64,000 nt of DNA from Flavobacteriaceae bacterium (GTDB lineage Bacteria > Bacteroidota > Bacteroidia > Flavobacteriales > Flavobacteriaceae), in assembly GCA_002707025.1 (NCBI GenBank), contig PALG01000023.1, positions 62,001 to 126,000 on the forward strand. Direction: 5' to 3'. Below are positions 1 through 9,052 of the stretch, piece after piece. How positions within the stretch are numbered: the stretch's first letter is position 1; each line of letters begins with the position of its first letter. Made by a program: the position numbers and the translations under genes. The notes under the pieces are model-generated. The model worked only from the letters and a program-made list of their open reading frames with translations. It ran no database searches and was not told the origin of the DNA.

Positions 1-3000
1 AATGATTTTATCCTTTTTTATGGAATAGGAGTGGAAGGCTATGATGCTGAAAGCGATACACACTTAAATCCATACAGTGATGAGTCGTATTATTATATTA
101 CGGCCAATGGGGGACCAGGACTTAGGGTTCAACCTATGGTAGAGCCAGAAGGAGCTCCAAACCTTACGATTGACCAATTTCAGGAAAACCAATTTGTGGA
201 AGAAGACCTGTTCAGTCCCGCCAAAGTGGGAAGGCAATGGTACGGAAGTCGTTTCGATATAGAATCACAGCAATCTTTTGAATTCACCTTTCCCAATATT
301 GTCCCTTCTTCTGAAGTATCTGTAAAAGTTAAGGCTGCTGCTGCTTCCGAAGTGAATACCAGTATGGCTATTACGCTAAACAATACCGCAGTAAACCCTT
401 TGGAGTTTAATGGAGTTACCGGCTCTTCTATTTTAAACGATTTGCAAACTACCAATACGTTTAATGCTTCTGGGGAAACCATTACGGTAAATTTGAATTA
501 TAACAACTCTGGAAACCCTTCCAGTGTAGGTTACCTGGACTATATAAGTGTTGACGCAATTCGAAGGTTACAAGGAAATGGGGGGCAACTTCCCTTTTAT
601 AATGATGTTGTGGAAGATCCTCTGGGGGTGGTAGAATATCAAATCTCTAATGCTTCACAATTTTCTGAAGTTTGGGATGTGACCGATTATCGTCAAATAA
701 CTTTTAAGGTGAATGAGGGAAGTTCTGGGAACTTTGCTTTTAAAGCCAATTCCGGTGCTTTGAGAAAGTATGTGGCAGTGAACCCTAATGATTATTATAG
801 CCCTGTAACTGCTGCAAATAATTTTGTTCCGAATCAAGACTTAAAAGGGACCATTTTCAATGATGCTTCGGGGAATTTTACGGATATTGATTATATAATT
901 GTTACCCCAGCTTTCTTAATTCAGCCTGCTTTAAAGTTGGCAAGCCATCACAAGAATATCAACAATTATAATGTTAAGGTGGTCACCCTAGATAAAATTT
1001 ATACTGAATTTAGTTCGGGAAAGCAGGACATTGGGGCTATTAGAAATTTTGTGCGGTATGTATATGAAAATGCATCTTCCCCAGCCAAACGATTAAAATA
1101 TCTCTGTCTTTTTGGGGATACTTCGGTAGACTATAAAAACCGATTGTTCAATAACAATAATATAGTACCTACTTTTCATACGAGGAGCAGTGTGAACACT
1201 TTTTCAGATTTCATGTCGGACGATTTCTTTGTGGTGCTAGATCCTGATGAAGGCTTGGTTACTGATAATAACAATATTGACGTAGCCGTGGGACGCATCT
1301 TAGCAGACGACGTTTCTTTGGCCAATGCCATGGTGGACAAGGCAATTGATTATGAATCCAAGGTATCCTATGGAAACTGGAGAAATAATTTTGTTTTGAT
1401 TTCCGATGATGTGGATGAGCCCTATGAATATACGCAATTAGAAAAAGTATTGGACTCTATTGGCGATCGGGTGACTGCTGAAAAGCCTTACATTAATGTG
1501 AAAAAGATTCATACCGATGCATTTCAACAGGAAACCTCGGCTGGAGGAAATCGGTACCCTTCTGTAAATGAAGCCGTCGTAGAAGCGATAGAAGTTGGGG
1601 CCTTGATCGTAAATTACTTCGGTCACGGTGGCGAAGATGGGTTGGCCAAAGAGTTTATCTACACTAAAGAAGCAGCGCAAAACCTTCAAAATGAAAATAA
1701 ATATACATGTTTGGTGACGGTTACCTGCGAATTGACCAAGTTCGACAATCCGCAAAGAATTACAGCGGGCGAACTCACCTATTGGAATCGGGAAGGGGGC
1801 GCTGTATCCTTAATAACAACCACAAGGTCCATTGGGGTAAACTTGGGGGTCGATTTCAACCGTCAGTTAAATGACGTGTTATTTGGAATTGGTACCGATA
1901 ACCCTTTACCGCCCTCAGAATCTTTAATGGTGGTAAAAAACAATATATCGAACAATAATAAAAGGGTTATTTTTTATGTGGGAGACCCTGCCTTAAGATT
2001 GGCATTTCCCAAACAAAGTGTGCGGATTACCCATTTAAACGATCAGCCTATTTCGCAAGCTGCCGATACCCTAAAAGCTTTGAGTAAGGTAAAATTTAGA
2101 GGAGAGGTGGTGGACGCTTCAGGGAATTTACTTTCCAACTATAATGGGGTGGTGGAGCCTAAAGTATTTGATAAGGATGTCATGCGTCAGACCTTAGCAA
2201 ACGATGGAACTAGGGATGATATAAATGATCGGGATGGTGATGGAGATACCAATAATATTTTGTATTTGTATTTCAAAACCCTTGGTGAGACGCTTTTCAA
2301 TGGGCAAGCAACCGTAACCAATGGGGTTTTTGAATTTGAGTTTGTCGTGCCCAAGGATATTCAAATTCCAGTGGGGAACGGGAAAATTAGTCTTTATTCC
2401 GAAAGGAATAATGCCTTGGAAGATCAAACAGGCTTCAATCTGGATATACTTGTAGGTGGAATCAATGAAAATGCCCCCGAGGATACACAAGGTCCGCTCA
2501 TTAACCTCTTCATGAACGACGAGTCTTTTGTCTCTGGTGGCGTGACCAATGATTCTCCATTTCTTATTGCAAAACTCGAGGATGAAAACGGAATCAATAC
2601 GGCTAGTGGCATTGGTCATGATATTACTGCGATTTTGGATGGGGATGAAGCAAATCCATTTGTGTTGAACGAATATTATCAAGCTGAGGTAGATGACTTT
2701 ACCCGGGGAGAGGCCGCTTATAAGCTTAGGGATTTGGAAGAAGGACTCCATACATTAACCCTAAAAGCTTGGGATGTATATAATAACTCCTCCACTGCCG
2801 AAATACAATTTATTGTGGCGGGTGATGATAAGTTGGAAATTACCCGAGTGCTTAATTACCCCAATCCTTTTGTAAATTATACCGAGTTTTGGTTCAATCA
2901 TAACAGACCTTTCGAGCCACTTGAAGTGCAAGTACAGGTTTTTACCGTTACTGGAAAAATTGTTTGGACCCAAAATCAAATTGTAAATACCGATGGTTTT

Positions 3001-3141
3001 CTATCCCGTGAAATTACTTGGAATGGGAAAGACGATTTTGGGGATCGTATTGGTAAAGGGGTCTATGTTTACAAGTTAACGGTGAAATCTACCCTTACTG
3101 GACAGCAAGTTGAAAAATTTGAAAAACTGGTAATCCTCTAA
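1..3141 (+). CDS. porU: Type IX secretion system sortase PorU (5' end truncated)
   Basis: PorU is the cell-surface cysteine protease of the type IX secretion system. It removes the C-terminal sorting domain of cargo and links the cargo to a surface anchor. The frame is open from base 1, so the N-terminus lies outside the window; 1,046 residues are present. A peptidase C25 (gingipain-like) domain is visible: NYFGHGGEDG supplies the catalytic His (codon at 1624) and VTVTCELTKFD the catalytic Cys (codon at 1726). The C-terminus carries a FlgD-like Ig fold (LNYPNPF ... WNGKDDFGDRIGKGVYVYKL). porV follows 36 bases downstream, as is usual in Flavobacteriaceae. Identification rests on the C25 motifs, the large N-terminal region and this neighbour. 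Confidence 0.95.
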   Translation, partial: NDFILFYGIGVEGYDAESDTHLNPYSDESYYYITANGGPGLRVQPMVEPEGAPNLTIDQFQENQFVEEDLFSPAKVGRQWYGSRFDIESQQSFEFTFPNIVPSSEVSVKVKAAAASEVNTSMAITLNNTAVNPLEFNGVTGSSILNDLQTTNTFNASGETITVNLNYNNSGNPSSVGYLDYISVDAIRRLQGNGGQLPFYNDVVEDPLGVVEYQISNASQFSEVWDVTDYRQITFKVNEGSSGNFAFKANSGALRKYVAVNPNDYYSPVTAANNFVPNQDLKGTIFNDASGNFTDIDYIIVTPAFLIQPALKLASHHKNINNYNVKVVTLDKIYTEFSSGKQDIGAIRNFVRYVYENASSPAKRLKYLCLFGDTSVDYKNRLFNNNNIVPTFHTRSSVNTFSDFMSDDFFVVLDPDEGLVTDNNNIDVAVGRILADDVSLANAMVDKAIDYESKVSYGNWRNNFVLISDDVDEPYEYTQLEKVLDSIGDRVTAEKPYINVKKIHTDAFQQETSAGGNRYPSVNEAVVEAIEVGALIVNYFGHGGEDGLAKEFIYTKEAAQNLQNENKYTCLVTVTCELTKFDNPQRITAGELTYWNREGGAVSLITTTRSIGVNLGVDFNRQLNDVLFGIGTDNPLPPSESLMVVKNNISNNNKRVIFYVGDPALRLAFPKQSVRITHLNDQPISQAADTLKALSKVKFRGEVVDASGNLLSNYNGVVEPKVFDKDVMRQTLANDGTRDDINDRDGDGDTNNILYLYFKTLGETLFNGQATVTNGVFEFEFVVPKDIQIPVGNGKISLYSERNNALEDQTGFNLDILVGGINENAPEDTQGPLINLFMNDESFVSGGVTNDSPFLIAKLEDENGINTASGIGHDITAILDGDEANPFVLNEYYQAEVDDFTRGEAAYKLRDLEEGLHTLTLKAWDVYNNSSTAEIQFIVAGDDKLEITRVLNYPNPFVNYTEFWFNHNRPFEPLEVQVQVFTVTGKIVWTQNQIVNTDGFLSREITWNGKDDFGDRIGKGVYVYKLTVKSTLTGQQVEKFEKLVIL

Positions 3142-3152
3142 AAATTAAAAAG

Positions 3153-3160
3153 TATATTTG
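3153..3160 (+). promoter_or_regulatory. Candidate -7 box (TATATTTG) ahead of porV
   Basis: TATATTTG fits the Bacteroidota primary-sigma -7 consensus TAnnTTTG and ends 17 bases before the porV ATG, in the short porU-porV gap. No convincing -33 TTG was found at the right spacing. It may give porV expression independent of porU. Confidence 0.4.
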
Positions 3161-3177
3161 TCAAAATTTTAGTTAAA

Positions 3178-4425
3178 ATGAAGAAGTTTCTTATTGTATT
3201 CTTATTATTACCCTTCTTAGGAAAGTCTCAAACCACTGTTGTAATACCCGATGCCAACGAGTCTAGGGTGATCACTACCGGAGTTCCCTTTTTATTGATT
3301 GCTGCTGATGCACGAAGTGCAGGTATGGGAGATATTGGGGTGGCTACTTCAGCCGATGCTTTCTCACAACAATGGAACCCTGCAAAGTATGCCTTTTCTA
3401 TTTCAAAGCAGGGAGTGGGCCTAACCTATACTCCTTATTTAAGTAACTTGGTTAACGATATTTTCTTGGGAAATCTAACCTATTATAACAGAATCAATGA
3501 AAGAAGTGCTTTTGCAGCGAGTCTTCGTTATTTCAGTTTAGGGGAAATAGATATCATTACCAATCCAAATCCAACCCAAGCAGAATTGGAGAATCCTTTA
3601 ATTGAAAGTCCTAACGAACTTACCTTCGATGTTTCTTATGCGCTGCGGTTGAGTGATCGTTTTTCCATGGCTGTTGCCGGACGGTATCTTCGATCTGATT
3701 TAAGACTGCAGGTTGCTCAAGAAGATGCTACAGCCGCAAGCTCTTTTGCAGTAGATGTGGCAGGGTATTACCAAAGTGAGGAAATTGCTTATAATGATTT
3801 CAACGGGCGTTGGAGAGCAGGATTTAATCTTTCTAACTTAGGTCCAAAACTAAGTTATGACGAAGCAGGACAGGAAAACTTTTTGCCCACCAACCTAGGA
3901 TTGGGAGCTGGATTCGATTTCATTTTGGATGAATACAATAAAGTAGGTGTAAATTTAGAAGTAAACAAATTGCTGGTTCCAACACCCCCTAGATACGGTA
4001 CCGAAGTAACCTTTAACGATACCAATGGAAATGGAACTTATGAGCAAGGGGAAGATGAACTTATTTCTGAAACCAATGGTGTTATCGTGGAAGGACAAGA
4101 TCCCGATGTGAGCTTTATTTCTGGAGTGTTTCAATCTTTTGGGGATGCTCCTGGTGGTTTCAGTGAAGAACTAAAAGAATTTACTTGGGCCTTAGGTGCC
4201 GAATACTGGTACCAAGATGTATTTGCCCTTCGTACAGGATATTTTAATGAGAGTGAAGAAAAAGGTTCCCGTAAATTCCTTTCCTTAGGAGCTGGGTTCA
4301 AATATACTTCTATCAACATCGATATTTCCTATTTATTCTCCACTTCCCGAGTAAGAAGTCCGCTGGAAGGGACCCTTCGTTTTGGATTGACCTTCAGTTT
4401 TGGGGACGAATACGACGAATGGTAG
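3178..4425 (+). CDS. porV: Type IX secretion outer-membrane protein PorV (LptO)
   Basis: PorV is a 14-strand outer-membrane barrel of the FadL type that binds cargo leaving the T9SS translocon and shuttles it to the PorU sortase complex. The 415-residue protein starts with a signal peptide (MKKFLIVFLLLPFLGKSQ). The family hallmark after it, TTGVPFLLIAADARSAGMGD, is followed by the typical ATSADAFSQQWNPAKYAF. The C-terminus ends in alternating aromatic strands (RFGLTFSFGDEYDEW) as expected of a barrel. It sits directly after porU; the products work in one complex, so co-expression is likely, although a separate promoter box lies in the gap. Confidence 0.96.
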   Translation: MKKFLIVFLLLPFLGKSQTTVVIPDANESRVITTGVPFLLIAADARSAGMGDIGVATSADAFSQQWNPAKYAFSISKQGVGLTYTPYLSNLVNDIFLGNLTYYNRINERSAFAASLRYFSLGEIDIITNPNPTQAELENPLIESPNELTFDVSYALRLSDRFSMAVAGRYLRSDLRLQVAQEDATAASSFAVDVAGYYQSEEIAYNDFNGRWRAGFNLSNLGPKLSYDEAGQENFLPTNLGLGAGFDFILDEYNKVGVNLEVNKLLVPTPPRYGTEVTFNDTNGNGTYEQGEDELISETNGVIVEGQDPDVSFISGVFQSFGDAPGGFSEELKEFTWALGAEYWYQDVFALRTGYFNESEEKGSRKFLSLGAGFKYTSINIDISYLFSTSRVRSPLEGTLRFGLTFSFGDEYDEW

Positions 4426-4429
4426 GATT

Positions 4430-4912
4430 TTGAAAAAGGTAATCCTCGAGACCCACTTGGAAGTCTATGAATCTGTTTCAGAACTTCCCGAAAACATACA
4501 GGATTTAATGAATAAGGCGCAGCAAGCTCGTAAAAAGGCTTATGCGCCTTATTCACTTTTTAAGGTGGGAGCAGCGATACTGTTGGACAACGGATCTATA
4601 GTAACGGGGAACAATCAGGAAAACGCAGCATTCCCATCGGGGCTTTGTGCAGAACGCGTGGCTGCCTTTTATGCCGGAGCAGAGTTTCCGGGAATTCCAT
4701 TTAAAGCGCTAGCGATTTCAGCAGGTTCCACAAAAAGTATCAATACCCAACCTATACCCCCTTGTGGCGCTTGTAGGCAATCGCTTTCAGAATACGAAGT
4801 AAATCAAGGTTCCCCGGTAGAAATTTATTTTATGGGTGAGGAAGGTAAGGTGGTTAAGTCATCTTCGATAAAAGCCCTACTTCCTTTATTATTTGATAAT
4901 TCTTACCTGTAA
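4430..4912 (+). CDS. cdd: Cytidine deaminase, TTG start
   Basis: This enzyme hydrolyses cytidine and deoxycytidine to uridine and deoxyuridine in pyrimidine salvage. The 160-residue protein has the zinc site CAERVA (Cys plus catalytic Glu) and PPCGACRQ (two Cys), plus the substrate-side NQENAAFPSGLC motif. The first ATG in frame would remove the conserved N-terminus, so I place the start at TTG 4430, four bases after the porV stop, giving MKKVILETHLEVYESV, the usual N-terminus in flavobacteria. The frame could extend to a TTG at 4400 inside porV, which is less likely. Close spacing suggests co-transcription with porV. Confidence 0.9.
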   Translation: MKKVILETHLEVYESVSELPENIQDLMNKAQQARKKAYAPYSLFKVGAAILLDNGSIVTGNNQENAAFPSGLCAERVAAFYAGAEFPGIPFKALAISAGSTKSINTQPIPPCGACRQSLSEYEVNQGSPVEIYFMGEEGKVVKSSSIKALLPLLFDNSYL

Positions 4913-4936
4913 AAATTCACATATTTTGATTTTCGA

Positions 4937-4957
4937 GAACGTTTTCGTTCCTTTTTT
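4937..4957 (+). terminator. Candidate intrinsic terminator after cdd
   Basis: GAACG (4937-4941), a TTTT loop and CGTTC (4946-4950) form a 5-bp hairpin followed by C and six T. The stem is short, but the T tract and its place 25 bases after the cdd stop support a terminator separating cdd from pdhA. Confidence 0.5.
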
Positions 4958-4992
4958 ATAAAATTCAGGTTTTATAGAAGTTTCAAATAACG

Positions 4993-5000
4993 TATTTTTG
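4993..5000 (+). promoter_or_regulatory. Candidate -7 box (TATTTTTG) ahead of pdhA
   Basis: TATTTTTG matches TAnnTTTG and lies 41 bases upstream of the pdhA ATG, downstream of the candidate cdd terminator, so it probably drives pdhA-pdhC. No clear -33 element was found. Confidence 0.45.
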
Positions 5001-5041
5001 TTATTCGTATGTAAAATTTTGAAGATTTATCACTTCCATAA

Positions 5042-6040
5042 ATGAAAAAAATAACCAAACAGACATACCTAAATTGGTATGAGGATATGCTTTTTTGGCG
5101 CAAGTTTGAAGACAAACTAGCCCAGGTTTATATCAATCAAAAAGTAAGGGGGTTTCTCCATTTGTACAATGGGCAGGAAGCTGTGTTGGCAGGTGCCTTG
5201 CATGCCATGGACCTTTCCAAAGATAAAATGATCACCGCTTATCGTAATCACGTTCAGCCTATCGGAATGGGAGTAGATCCTAAGAAAGTGATGGCCGAGC
5301 TCTACGGAAAAGGCACGGGTACTTCCCAAGGTTTGGGTGGATCCATGCACATTTTTTCCAAAGAGCACCGTTTTTATGGGGGTCACGGAATTGTAGGGGG
5401 GCAAATTCCTCTAGGGGCCGGAATTGCTTTTGGGGATAAATACCAAGGTAATGATGCGGTCACCCTAACTTTTATGGGAGATGGTGCCACACGCCAAGGA
5501 TCCTTGCATGAAACCTTTAATTTGGCCATGCTTTGGAAACTTCCTGTGGTATTTTGTGTGGAAAACAATGGTTATGCTATGGGTACTTCCGTAGCGCGTA
5601 CCGCAAACCATACCGATATCTATAAATTAGGATTGGGCTATGAAATGCCTTGTCGCCCTGTCGATGGAATGAAGCCTGAAGTAGTGGCCAAGGAATTGGA
5701 CGAAGCTATTTCGCGTGCCCGTAAAGGGGAAGGTCCTACTTTCTTGGAGATTAGAACGTACCGTTATCGAGGACACTCCATGAGTGATGCACAGCATTAC
5801 CGAACCAAAGATGAAGTGGCCAAAATGCAAGAGCAAGACCCTATTTCTTATGTTTTGCACCATATTTACGAAAAGAAATGGGCAACCGAGAAAGAGATTG
5901 AAAAAATAGATCAGCGTGTAAAAGACCGTGTTTCCGAATGTGAGCAATTTGCCGACGAATCTCCATTCCCAGAGAAAAACGTGATGTACGATGTGGTCTA
6001 TGAACAAGAAGATTATCCATTTTTACCTCATAAATTATAA
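5042..6040 (+). CDS. pdhA: Pyruvate dehydrogenase E1 component, alpha subunit
   Basis: The alpha subunit of the heterotetrameric E1 decarboxylates pyruvate with thiamine diphosphate and passes the acetyl group to E2 lipoyl domains. The 332-residue length is normal for the alpha subunit. The ThDP/Mg site is visible as GDGATRQGSLHETFNLAMLW with VENNGYAMGT, and the phosphorylation-loop region reads YRYRGHSMSDAQHYR. pdhC starts three bases after the stop, so the two are translated from one message. The E1 beta gene is not in this window, which is common in flavobacteria where it lies elsewhere. Start ATG 5042 is preceded by a plausible promoter. Confidence 0.96.
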   Translation: MKKITKQTYLNWYEDMLFWRKFEDKLAQVYINQKVRGFLHLYNGQEAVLAGALHAMDLSKDKMITAYRNHVQPIGMGVDPKKVMAELYGKGTGTSQGLGGSMHIFSKEHRFYGGHGIVGGQIPLGAGIAFGDKYQGNDAVTLTFMGDGATRQGSLHETFNLAMLWKLPVVFCVENNGYAMGTSVARTANHTDIYKLGLGYEMPCRPVDGMKPEVVAKELDEAISRARKGEGPTFLEIRTYRYRGHSMSDAQHYRTKDEVAKMQEQDPISYVLHHIYEKKWATEKEIEKIDQRVKDRVSECEQFADESPFPEKNVMYDVVYEQEDYPFLPHKL

Positions 6041-6043
6041 ATT

Positions 6044-7693
6044 ATGGCAGAAGTAATTACCATGCCCCGATTAAGCGATACCATGGAAGAAGGAACCGTG
6101 GCTACTTGGCTTAAGAAGAAGGGGGACAAGGTGAAAGAAGGTGATATTTTAGCGGAAATCGAAACCGATAAAGCTACGATGGAGTTTGAATCCTTTTATG
6201 AAGGAACGTTACTTCATATTGGTATTCAGGAAGGTGAAACCGCTGAGGTAGATGCTCTTTTGGCCATTATTGGGGAAGAAGGGGAAGATATTTCAGATTT
6301 ATTGGAGGGTGGAAGCACTTCTGAAGATAAAAAAGACGAGAAAGCTGAAGATCCTTCTGAAGAAAAAGATGCTAAAAAAGAGACCGATTCCGAAGAAAAA
6401 GAAACCACTGAAACTGCTAATGAGGGATCAAGCCTTCCGGAAGGAGTGGAGGTGATTACCATGCCGCGATTAAGTGATACCATGGAAGAGGGAACGGTGG
6501 CGACTTGGCTAAAGAAAGAAGGCGATAAAGTGGAAGAGGGGGATATCCTTGCGGAAATCGAAACCGATAAGGCCACGATGGAGTTTGAGTCTTTTTATAG
6601 TGGAACCTTACTGAAAATTGGTATTCAGGAAGGGGAATCGGCCAAAGTGGACGCCCTTTTAGCTGTTATTGGACCTGAAGGAACCGATGTTTCAGGAATT
6701 TCTGAAGCACCTTCCGCAAGTTCCAAGAAAGCGGAACCTAAAAAGGAAACCAAAGAAGCAGCTCCCAAAAAAGAGGAATCCAAAAAAGAAGCGTCTTCAG
6801 AAACTAAAAAGACAACCACAACAAAATCAGCAACCGCTACTCCTTCTGGGGGAAGATTGTTTGCATCTCCTTTGGCTAAGAAATTAGCGGAAGAGAAAGG
6901 CATCAACTTAAACCTTATTCAAGGTTCTGGTGAGAATGGCAGAATTGTAAAGAAAGACATCGAAAACTATCAGCCGGCAGCGAGTGCTCAAGGTTACGTT
7001 CCTGTTGGGGAAGAAGTATTTGAAGAGGTCAACAATTCGCAAATGCGGAAGACCATCGCAAAGCGTTTGGCCGAATCCAAGTTTACCGCTCCGCATTACT
7101 ATCTAACCATCGAGTTGGATATGGACAATGCCATCGCTTCCCGTACTGCGATTAACAGTGATCCAGAGGTGAAAATATCTTTTAACGACATGGTGGTGAA
7201 AGCGTGTGCAATGGCTTTGAGAAAGCATCCGCAAGTAAATAGCCATTGGGATGGTAACGTTACTAAAATTGCGAAGCACATCCACATGGGCGTTGCAGTG
7301 GCTGTTGACGAAGGTTTGGTGGTTCCTGTGTTGAAGTTTGCCGACCAAATGAGTTTCTCTCAAATAGGCGCTTCCGTAAAGGAATTGGCTGGAAAAGCCC
7401 GAAACAAAAAGCTGACACCCGATGAAATGCAGGGCAGTACTTTTACGGTTTCCAACTTAGGCATGTTTGGGATTAAGGAGTTTACCTCGATCATCAATCA
7501 GCCTAACTCGGCGATTCTTTCCGTAGGAGCGATCGTTCAGAAGCCAGTAGTGAAAAATGGCGCCATTGCGATTGGGAATACGATGACCGTGACCTTGGCG
7601 TGCGATCACAGAACAGTAGATGGGGCTACAGGAGCACAGTTCCTGCAAACCCTTAGAAATTATATCGAGAATCCGGTGACCATGTTTGTGTAA
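6044..7693 (+). CDS. pdhC: Pyruvate dehydrogenase E2 (dihydrolipoamide acetyltransferase) with two lipoyl domains
   Basis: E2 forms the core of the pyruvate dehydrogenase complex and transfers acetyl from lipoyllysine to CoA. The 549-residue protein has, in order: lipoyl domain 1 (about 2-78, lipoylated Lys43 in EIETDKATMEF); an acidic/Lys linker; lipoyl domain 2 (about 136-212, Lys176 in the same motif); an Ala/Lys/Pro-like linker; a peripheral subunit-binding domain (FASPLAKKLAEEKGI ... GRIVKKDI, about 272-310); and the catalytic acyltransferase domain with CDHRTVDG (His522, Asp526). The two lipoyl domains are nearly identical, suggesting a recent duplication or gene conversion. A strong hairpin terminator follows. 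Confidence 0.96.
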   Translation: MAEVITMPRLSDTMEEGTVATWLKKKGDKVKEGDILAEIETDKATMEFESFYEGTLLHIGIQEGETAEVDALLAIIGEEGEDISDLLEGGSTSEDKKDEKAEDPSEEKDAKKETDSEEKETTETANEGSSLPEGVEVITMPRLSDTMEEGTVATWLKKEGDKVEEGDILAEIETDKATMEFESFYSGTLLKIGIQEGESAKVDALLAVIGPEGTDVSGISEAPSASSKKAEPKKETKEAAPKKEESKKEASSETKKTTTTKSATATPSGGRLFASPLAKKLAEEKGINLNLIQGSGENGRIVKKDIENYQPAASAQGYVPVGEEVFEEVNNSQMRKTIAKRLAESKFTAPHYYLTIELDMDNAIASRTAINSDPEVKISFNDMVVKACAMALRKHPQVNSHWDGNVTKIAKHIHMGVAVAVDEGLVVPVLKFADQMSFSQIGASVKELAGKARNKKLTPDEMQGSTFTVSNLGMFGIKEFTSIINQPNSAILSVGAIVQKPVVKNGAIAIGNTMTVTLACDHRTVDGATGAQFLQTLRNYIENPVTMFV

Positions 7694-7717
7694 CCAGATT
7701 CTATGTAACGTAGAAAC

Positions 7718-7753
7718 ATCCCGTTAGCTTTCTTGGAAGATAACGGGATTTCT
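7718..7753 (+). terminator. Intrinsic terminator after pdhC
   Basis: ATCCCGTTA (7718-7726) and TAACGGGAT (7741-7749) form a perfect 9-bp stem with a 14-base loop, followed by TTCTTAT. It lies 25 bases after the pdhC stop and ends the pdhA-pdhC unit. Confidence 0.8.
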
Positions 7754-7767
7754 TATATTTAGACCTT

Positions 7768-8451
7768 ATGAGCAAAAATGTTATTATTACAGGAACCAGT
7801 CGCGGAATAGGCTACGAATTGGTACCTTTATTTACCGATGCCGGTCATAATGTTTTGGCACTTTCCCGAAATGAAGTGCCAATTTCAGGATTGGATATTT
7901 CCAATTGCCAATGCATGCCTTGCGATATTACCCATGCAGCCGATTTACAAAAGGTTTCCGAGTTTCTGAAAAGCGATTGGAAACACGTGGACATCCTTAT
8001 CAACAACTCAGGAAATCTGGTTAAAAAACCCTTTTCAAAATTAAAGAAGGAAGATTTTCAGGAAGCCTATGAGGTGAATGTTTTTGGTGCGGCAGCCATG
8101 ACGCAAACAGTACTTCCATTTATGAACACCAAAGGTCATGTAGTGAACATTAGTAGTATGGGAGGGATTCAAGGGAGTGTGAAGTTTCCAGGCTTGGCAG
8201 CGTATAGTAGCAGTAAAGGAGCATTGATTACCCTCACGGAAGTACTGGCCGAAGAATATAAGGAAACGGGACCTTCTTTCAATGCATTGGCGTTGGGCTC
8301 GGTTCAGACCGAAATGTTGGAGGAAGCCTTCCCAGGCTATCAGGCGCCCTTGTCGGCTAGGGAAATGGCCAAATACATCATGGATTTTGCCCTTAAAGGG
8401 AATCAGTTTTACAATGGAAAGGTGCTTCAGGTTTCCAGTTCAACCCCTTAA
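7768..8451 (+). CDS. Short-chain dehydrogenase/reductase (SDR)
   Basis: A 227-residue classical SDR: a soluble NAD(P)-dependent oxidoreductase. The Rossmann glycine motif TGTSRGIG is at residues 8-15, the structural NNSGN motif follows the fourth strand, and the catalytic residues are Ser in NISSM and YSSSK (Tyr-x3-Lys). The GTSRGIG form with Arg after Ser hints at NADPH preference. The substrate cannot be told from sequence. The next gene starts two bases after its stop, and manC follows, so the three are probably co-transcribed, but no shared pathway is evident. Confidence 0.9.
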   Translation: MSKNVIITGTSRGIGYELVPLFTDAGHNVLALSRNEVPISGLDISNCQCMPCDITHAADLQKVSEFLKSDWKHVDILINNSGNLVKKPFSKLKKEDFQEAYEVNVFGAAAMTQTVLPFMNTKGHVVNISSMGGIQGSVKFPGLAAYSSSKGALITLTEVLAEEYKETGPSFNALALGSVQTEMLEEAFPGYQAPLSAREMAKYIMDFALKGNQFYNGKVLQVSSSTP

Positions 8452-8453
8452 GG

Positions 8454-9050
8454 ATGACAGAAGTGCTTTCAAAATACGTACCGCAAGCCTCGGTGGTCCC
8501 TGTTTTTGAAATGATTAAAACCCATCATGTACATCTAAAGATTGTGAATGAACGGGTCACCCGGCATGGCGATTACCGAAAGTTACCCGATGGCGCGCAT
8601 CAAATCACCGTAAATGCCAGTCTTAACCAATACCGGTTTTTAATTACTTTGGTACATGAGATTGCCCATTTGGTAGCCTTTACGAAATACGGCCGGTATA
8701 TAAAACCCCACGGAAAAGAATGGAAGCATACCTTTCAGCAATTGATGCTGCCTTTCCTTCGGCCAGAGATTTTCCCCAGCCATTTATTGCCGTTATTGGC
8801 AATACATTTTAAAAACCCGAAGGCGAGTAGCGATACCGATGCGAAGCTTTCATTAGCGTTGAAACAGTTTGACCCCGAGAACGATAAAAACTATATCTTT
8901 GAAATACCTTTTGGGGGTACTTTTCGATTGTATAATGGGAAAATCTTTAAAAGGGGTAATAAAAGGGTAAAACGCTATGAGTGCATCGAGGTTGCTACCG
9001 GGAGGCTTTATTTGTTTAACCCCAATGCGGAAGTGGAATATTTAAAATAA
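8454..9050 (+). CDS. SprT-like zinc metallopeptidase-domain protein
   Basis: A 198-residue protein with a SprT-like domain. The zinc site is LVHEIAHLVAF (HExxH, about residues 68-72), with a further His in KPHGKEWKHTF, the usual layout of this family. Related eukaryotic SPRTN proteases cut DNA-protein crosslinks; the bacterial members are poorly understood. No Cys-rich zinc ribbon is present at the C-terminus. It lies between the SDR gene (gap 2 bases) and manC (gap 2 bases), indicating one transcript. Function beyond metal binding and likely peptidase activity is not established. Confidence 0.85.
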   Translation: MTEVLSKYVPQASVVPVFEMIKTHHVHLKIVNERVTRHGDYRKLPDGAHQITVNASLNQYRFLITLVHEIAHLVAFTKYGRYIKPHGKEWKHTFQQLMLPFLRPEIFPSHLLPLLAIHFKNPKASSDTDAKLSLALKQFDPENDKNYIFEIPFGGTFRLYNGKIFKRGNKRVKRYECIEVATGRLYLFNPNAEVEYLK

Positions 9051-9052
9051 TT

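Noticed and set aside
2194-2751. Open frame of 185 codons on the minus strand inside porU
   Set aside because: No family features, and lies wholly opposite the conserved C-terminal part of porU.
6226-6906. Antisense and alternate-frame open reading frames over the pdhC linkers
   Set aside because: The low-complexity Lys/Glu-rich linkers give long open frames in other frames (Ser-rich or Lys-rich products) by composition alone.
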